Below are positions 5,507 through 7,016 of a stretch of 7,016 nt of DNA, piece by piece. Below the pieces are notes generated by a model, which did no database searches, was not told the origin of the DNA, and was given only the letters and a program-made list of their open reading frames with translations. The DNA comes from DATFFO01 sp035250025 (GTDB lineage: Bacteria > Actinomycetota > Acidimicrobiia > Spongiisociales > ZC4RG35). Where the stretch lies: assembly GCA_035250025.1 (NCBI GenBank), contig DATFFO010000302.1, positions 1-7,016 of the forward strand, read 5' to 3'. Position 1 is the stretch's first letter; every line of letters starts with the position of its first letter. The translations under genes and the position numbers were made by a program.

Positions 5507-7016
5507 ATGTCGTCGAGCCTCGTCATCACGCTCGCCCTCATCGGCGGCATCGCCTGGCTGGGCGCCATCCTGGTGGCGGCCCTGCGTCGTCGGGGCCCCG
5601 AGGAGATCCCGTCGAACCTGGCTCCCGGCACCACCGACGATCAGATGGAGACCCGTCGCCTCGAGACCGGCCAGAAGACGGCCGTGCTGCTCTCGGCGTT
5701 CCTGGCCATCACCCTCCCGCTCTACTACCTGGGCGAGCAGGACCGCCAGGAGAGCTTCGTCGGTCAGTTCGACGAGGAGTCCGTCGCCCGCGGCGCCGCC
5801 CTGGTGGAGGAATACGCCTGCTTCTCCTGCCACGGCCCCGAGGGCGTCGGCGGAGTCGCCCCGTTCGTGGAGAAGCGATCCGGCGTGGCGGTGAGCTGGG
5901 CTGCCCCTTCCCTCAACGACGTCTTCTATCGCTACGACCGTGACGAGGTCAACTTCTGGATCACACACGGCCGGGGCAACACCCCGATGCCGGCCTGGGG
6001 CCTGGCGGGTGGCGGCCCCATGAACGAGTCCCAGGTCGAGGACGTGGTGAACTACCTGGCAACCATCCAGATCCCTCAGAGCGAAGCCGTCGCCAAGTTC
6101 GAGGGAGAATTCCGCCAGGCGCAGGCCGATCGCATCGCCAACAGCCAGGAGACGGCCCAGGCGGCGCTCGCCAGCCAGCTCCAGGTGCTGGCCGATATCA
6201 ACCGGGCTCCCGACCAGGCCCCGACCGTATCCGATATCGCCGCCCGGGCCCGGGAGTTGCTCGACACCGCCGGCCAGGGCATCGACACCGACGGTGACGG
6301 TCTCTCCGACTCAGCCGAGACGGGGATCGTGGCCCTCGGCGAGGAGCTGGTCGACGCCCTCCGGGTCATCGAGCCGGTCACGCTCGACCCCGAGAACCCC
6401 GAAAGCGTGGCCGGCACCGACGACCTCACCACCGCCACCGCCGTCATCGGCCAGGTCCAGGAGCTGGTGGACTCCGGCGAACAGCCGGCGCTCGCCCCCC
6501 AGCTCACCGCGATGCGGGCCGCTTTCGACGGCGGTGTGGTCGATCCCGAAGTCGGCCTGTCCGCCGCCGCCGTGGAGGAACTGGCCGCCATCGCTGAGAC
6601 CCTCTCCGACACCGACATCGACGTCCCGGCCGAGTTCGACGCCGAAAGCGCGGCGGCCTTCGTCGCCGCCCTCGAGGAAGCGGCCGGCGGCGAGCAGCCG
6701 CCACCGGAGGTGACCCAGGCGGCGACCGATGCCCGGGCCGCCTTCGATGCCGGCCAGGACCCGGACGGCGACGGGCTGTCCAGCGCCGCCGAAGGCGCCA
6801 TCTCCGACCAGCTCACCTCGGCCGCCGAGGCCACCACCCTCACCGGGGTCACGGTGGCCAACATCGACCCGACCAACGCCACCACGTCGGGCGAGCCCGA
6901 CGCCGAGGTCGCGGCCACGGTAGTGGCCGGGTACGAGGCTCTGGCCACCAACCTCACCGTGACCGACAACAACATCGACACCATCCGGGCGTCGGCCGAG
7001 GCCGGAATCGCCCATC
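5507..7016 (+). CDS. Membrane-anchored mono-haem cytochrome c with a repeat-containing C-terminus (3' end outside window)
   Basis: Reading from the ATG at 5507, the frame stays open to the window end, giving at least 503 residues. In-frame stops at 5471 and 5480 rule out an earlier start; only a weak G-rich ribosome site is seen. Helix 1 (about 4-26) is followed by RRR, and helix 2 lies at about 58-75, which puts the following domain outside the cell. The class I cytochrome c domain spans about 90-187: CFSCH (105-109) binds one haem and Met161 in TPMPAWG is the likely sixth ligand; VEDVVNYLATI (177-187) is the terminal helix. A helical, Gln/Ala-rich spacer (190-235) leads into tandem repeats with two EF-hand-like loops. 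It is probably the electron acceptor of the Rieske protein. Canonical actinobacterial QcrC has two haem motifs; here only one is seen so far. Codon use matches its neighbours. Confidence 0.93.
   Translation, partial: MSSSLVITLALIGGIAWLGAILVAALRRRGPEEIPSNLAPGTTDDQMETRRLETGQKTAVLLSAFLAITLPLYYLGEQDRQESFVGQFDEESVARGAALVEEYACFSCHGPEGVGGVAPFVEKRSGVAVSWAAPSLNDVFYRYDRDEVNFWITHGRGNTPMPAWGLAGGGPMNESQVEDVVNYLATIQIPQSEAVAKFEGEFRQAQADRIANSQETAQAALASQLQVLADINRAPDQAPTVSDIAARARELLDTAGQGIDTDGDGLSDSAETGIVALGEELVDALRVIEPVTLDPENPESVAGTDDLTTATAVIGQVQELVDSGEQPALAPQLTAMRAAFDGGVVDPEVGLSAAAVEELAAIAETLSDTDIDVPAEFDAESAAAFVAALEEAAGGEQPPPEVTQAATDARAAFDAGQDPDGDGLSSAAEGAISDQLTSAAEATTLTGVTVANIDPTNATTSGEPDAEVAATVVAGYEALATNLTVTDNNIDTIRASAEAGIAH
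6233..7016 (+). repeat. Protein-level tandem repeats with EF-hand-like loops in the cytochrome c tail
   Basis: Three units begin near residues 243, 331 and 404 of the cytochrome c. Each opens with a helix ending in a pattern close to A.RA.[LF]D.G, followed by a loop and GLS..A. Loops 1 (6284-6319, DTDGDGLSDSAE) and 3 (6758-6793, DPDGDGLSSAAE) have acidic residues at EF-hand positions 1, 3, 5 and 12; loop 2 (6539-6574) keeps GLS but has lost the acidic ligands. Units 1 and 3 also share a following stretch with DP.N and an acidic turn (LDPENPES, IDPTNATT). The pattern recalls thrombospondin type 3 or dockerin-like calcium loops. Spacing is uneven (85 and 73 residues between GLS motifs), so these are diverged, not recent, duplications. 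Confidence 0.6.

Noticed and set aside
6076..6984. Minus-strand frame of 302 codons opposite the cytochrome c tail
   Set aside because: Ser/Ala/Val-rich product with no motif. The plus frame continues uninterrupted from the cytochrome domain with EF-hand-like loops, so the antisense frame is not needed.
1..7016. CRISPR arrays, tRNA or rRNA genes, insertion sequences
   Set aside because: No regular short repeats, no cloverleaf-like stretch, no transposase frame and no terminal inverted repeats were seen. The window is almost entirely filled by respiratory genes.

Overview
The window is a compact, high-GC (roughly 70% by eye) bacterial respiratory locus of two divergently transcribed gene clusters. 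Nearly every base is coding and codon third positions are strongly G/C. GTG starts, short Shine-Dalgarno spacings and 1-4 base gene overlaps suggest a streamlined high-GC organism. I would guess a deep-branching actinobacterial lineage (for example Acidimicrobiia-like) or a neighbouring high-GC phylum, because canonical Actinobacteria usually carry one long QcrB rather than a split b6/subunit IV pair. This placement is inference; no rRNA or marker gene is present.

Minus strand (1-1513): a 12-helix membrane protein (77-1513) aligns along its length with the catalytic subunit I of cbb3-type haem-copper oxidases (CcoN), yet appears to have lost every histidine that binds haem b, haem b3 and CuB. 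It overlaps by four bases (GTGA) the start of a second gene that runs off the left edge (1-80). That second product shares an IPE...RSA.A.A N-terminal motif with subunit IV of the divergent operon.

The 149-base gap 1514-1662 separates the two clusters and should hold both promoters.

Plus strand (1663-7016): six closely packed genes form what looks like an unusual quinol:cytochrome c oxidoreductase. In order they are an unrecognised four-helix membrane protein, an 8-iron (2x[4Fe-4S]) ferredoxin, a b6-type cytochrome b whose four haem ligands and haem-ci cysteine all match chloroplast b6 with a constant offset of 40, a subunit IV with a ~170-residue Pro/Ala/Glu-rich N-terminal extension and an APWY Qo motif, a Rieske [2Fe-2S] protein with an extra N-terminal helix and an internal twin-arginine motif, and a membrane-anchored mono-haem cytochrome c followed by tandem repeats with EF-hand-like DxDxDG loops (open at the right edge).

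How the parts may work together: quinol oxidation at the b6/IV Qo site would pass one electron to the Rieske cluster and on to the mono-haem cytochrome c outside the membrane, and the other through haems b to haem ci on the cytoplasmic side. The co-encoded ferredoxin and four-helix protein would sit on that cytoplasmic/membrane side, which raises the possibility of electron exchange between ferredoxin and the low-potential chain. The haem-less oxidase homologue could be a structural or assembly partner. The ferredoxin-plus-b6f-like gene set and the apparently ligand-free oxidase paralogue are the most unusual parts of the window.
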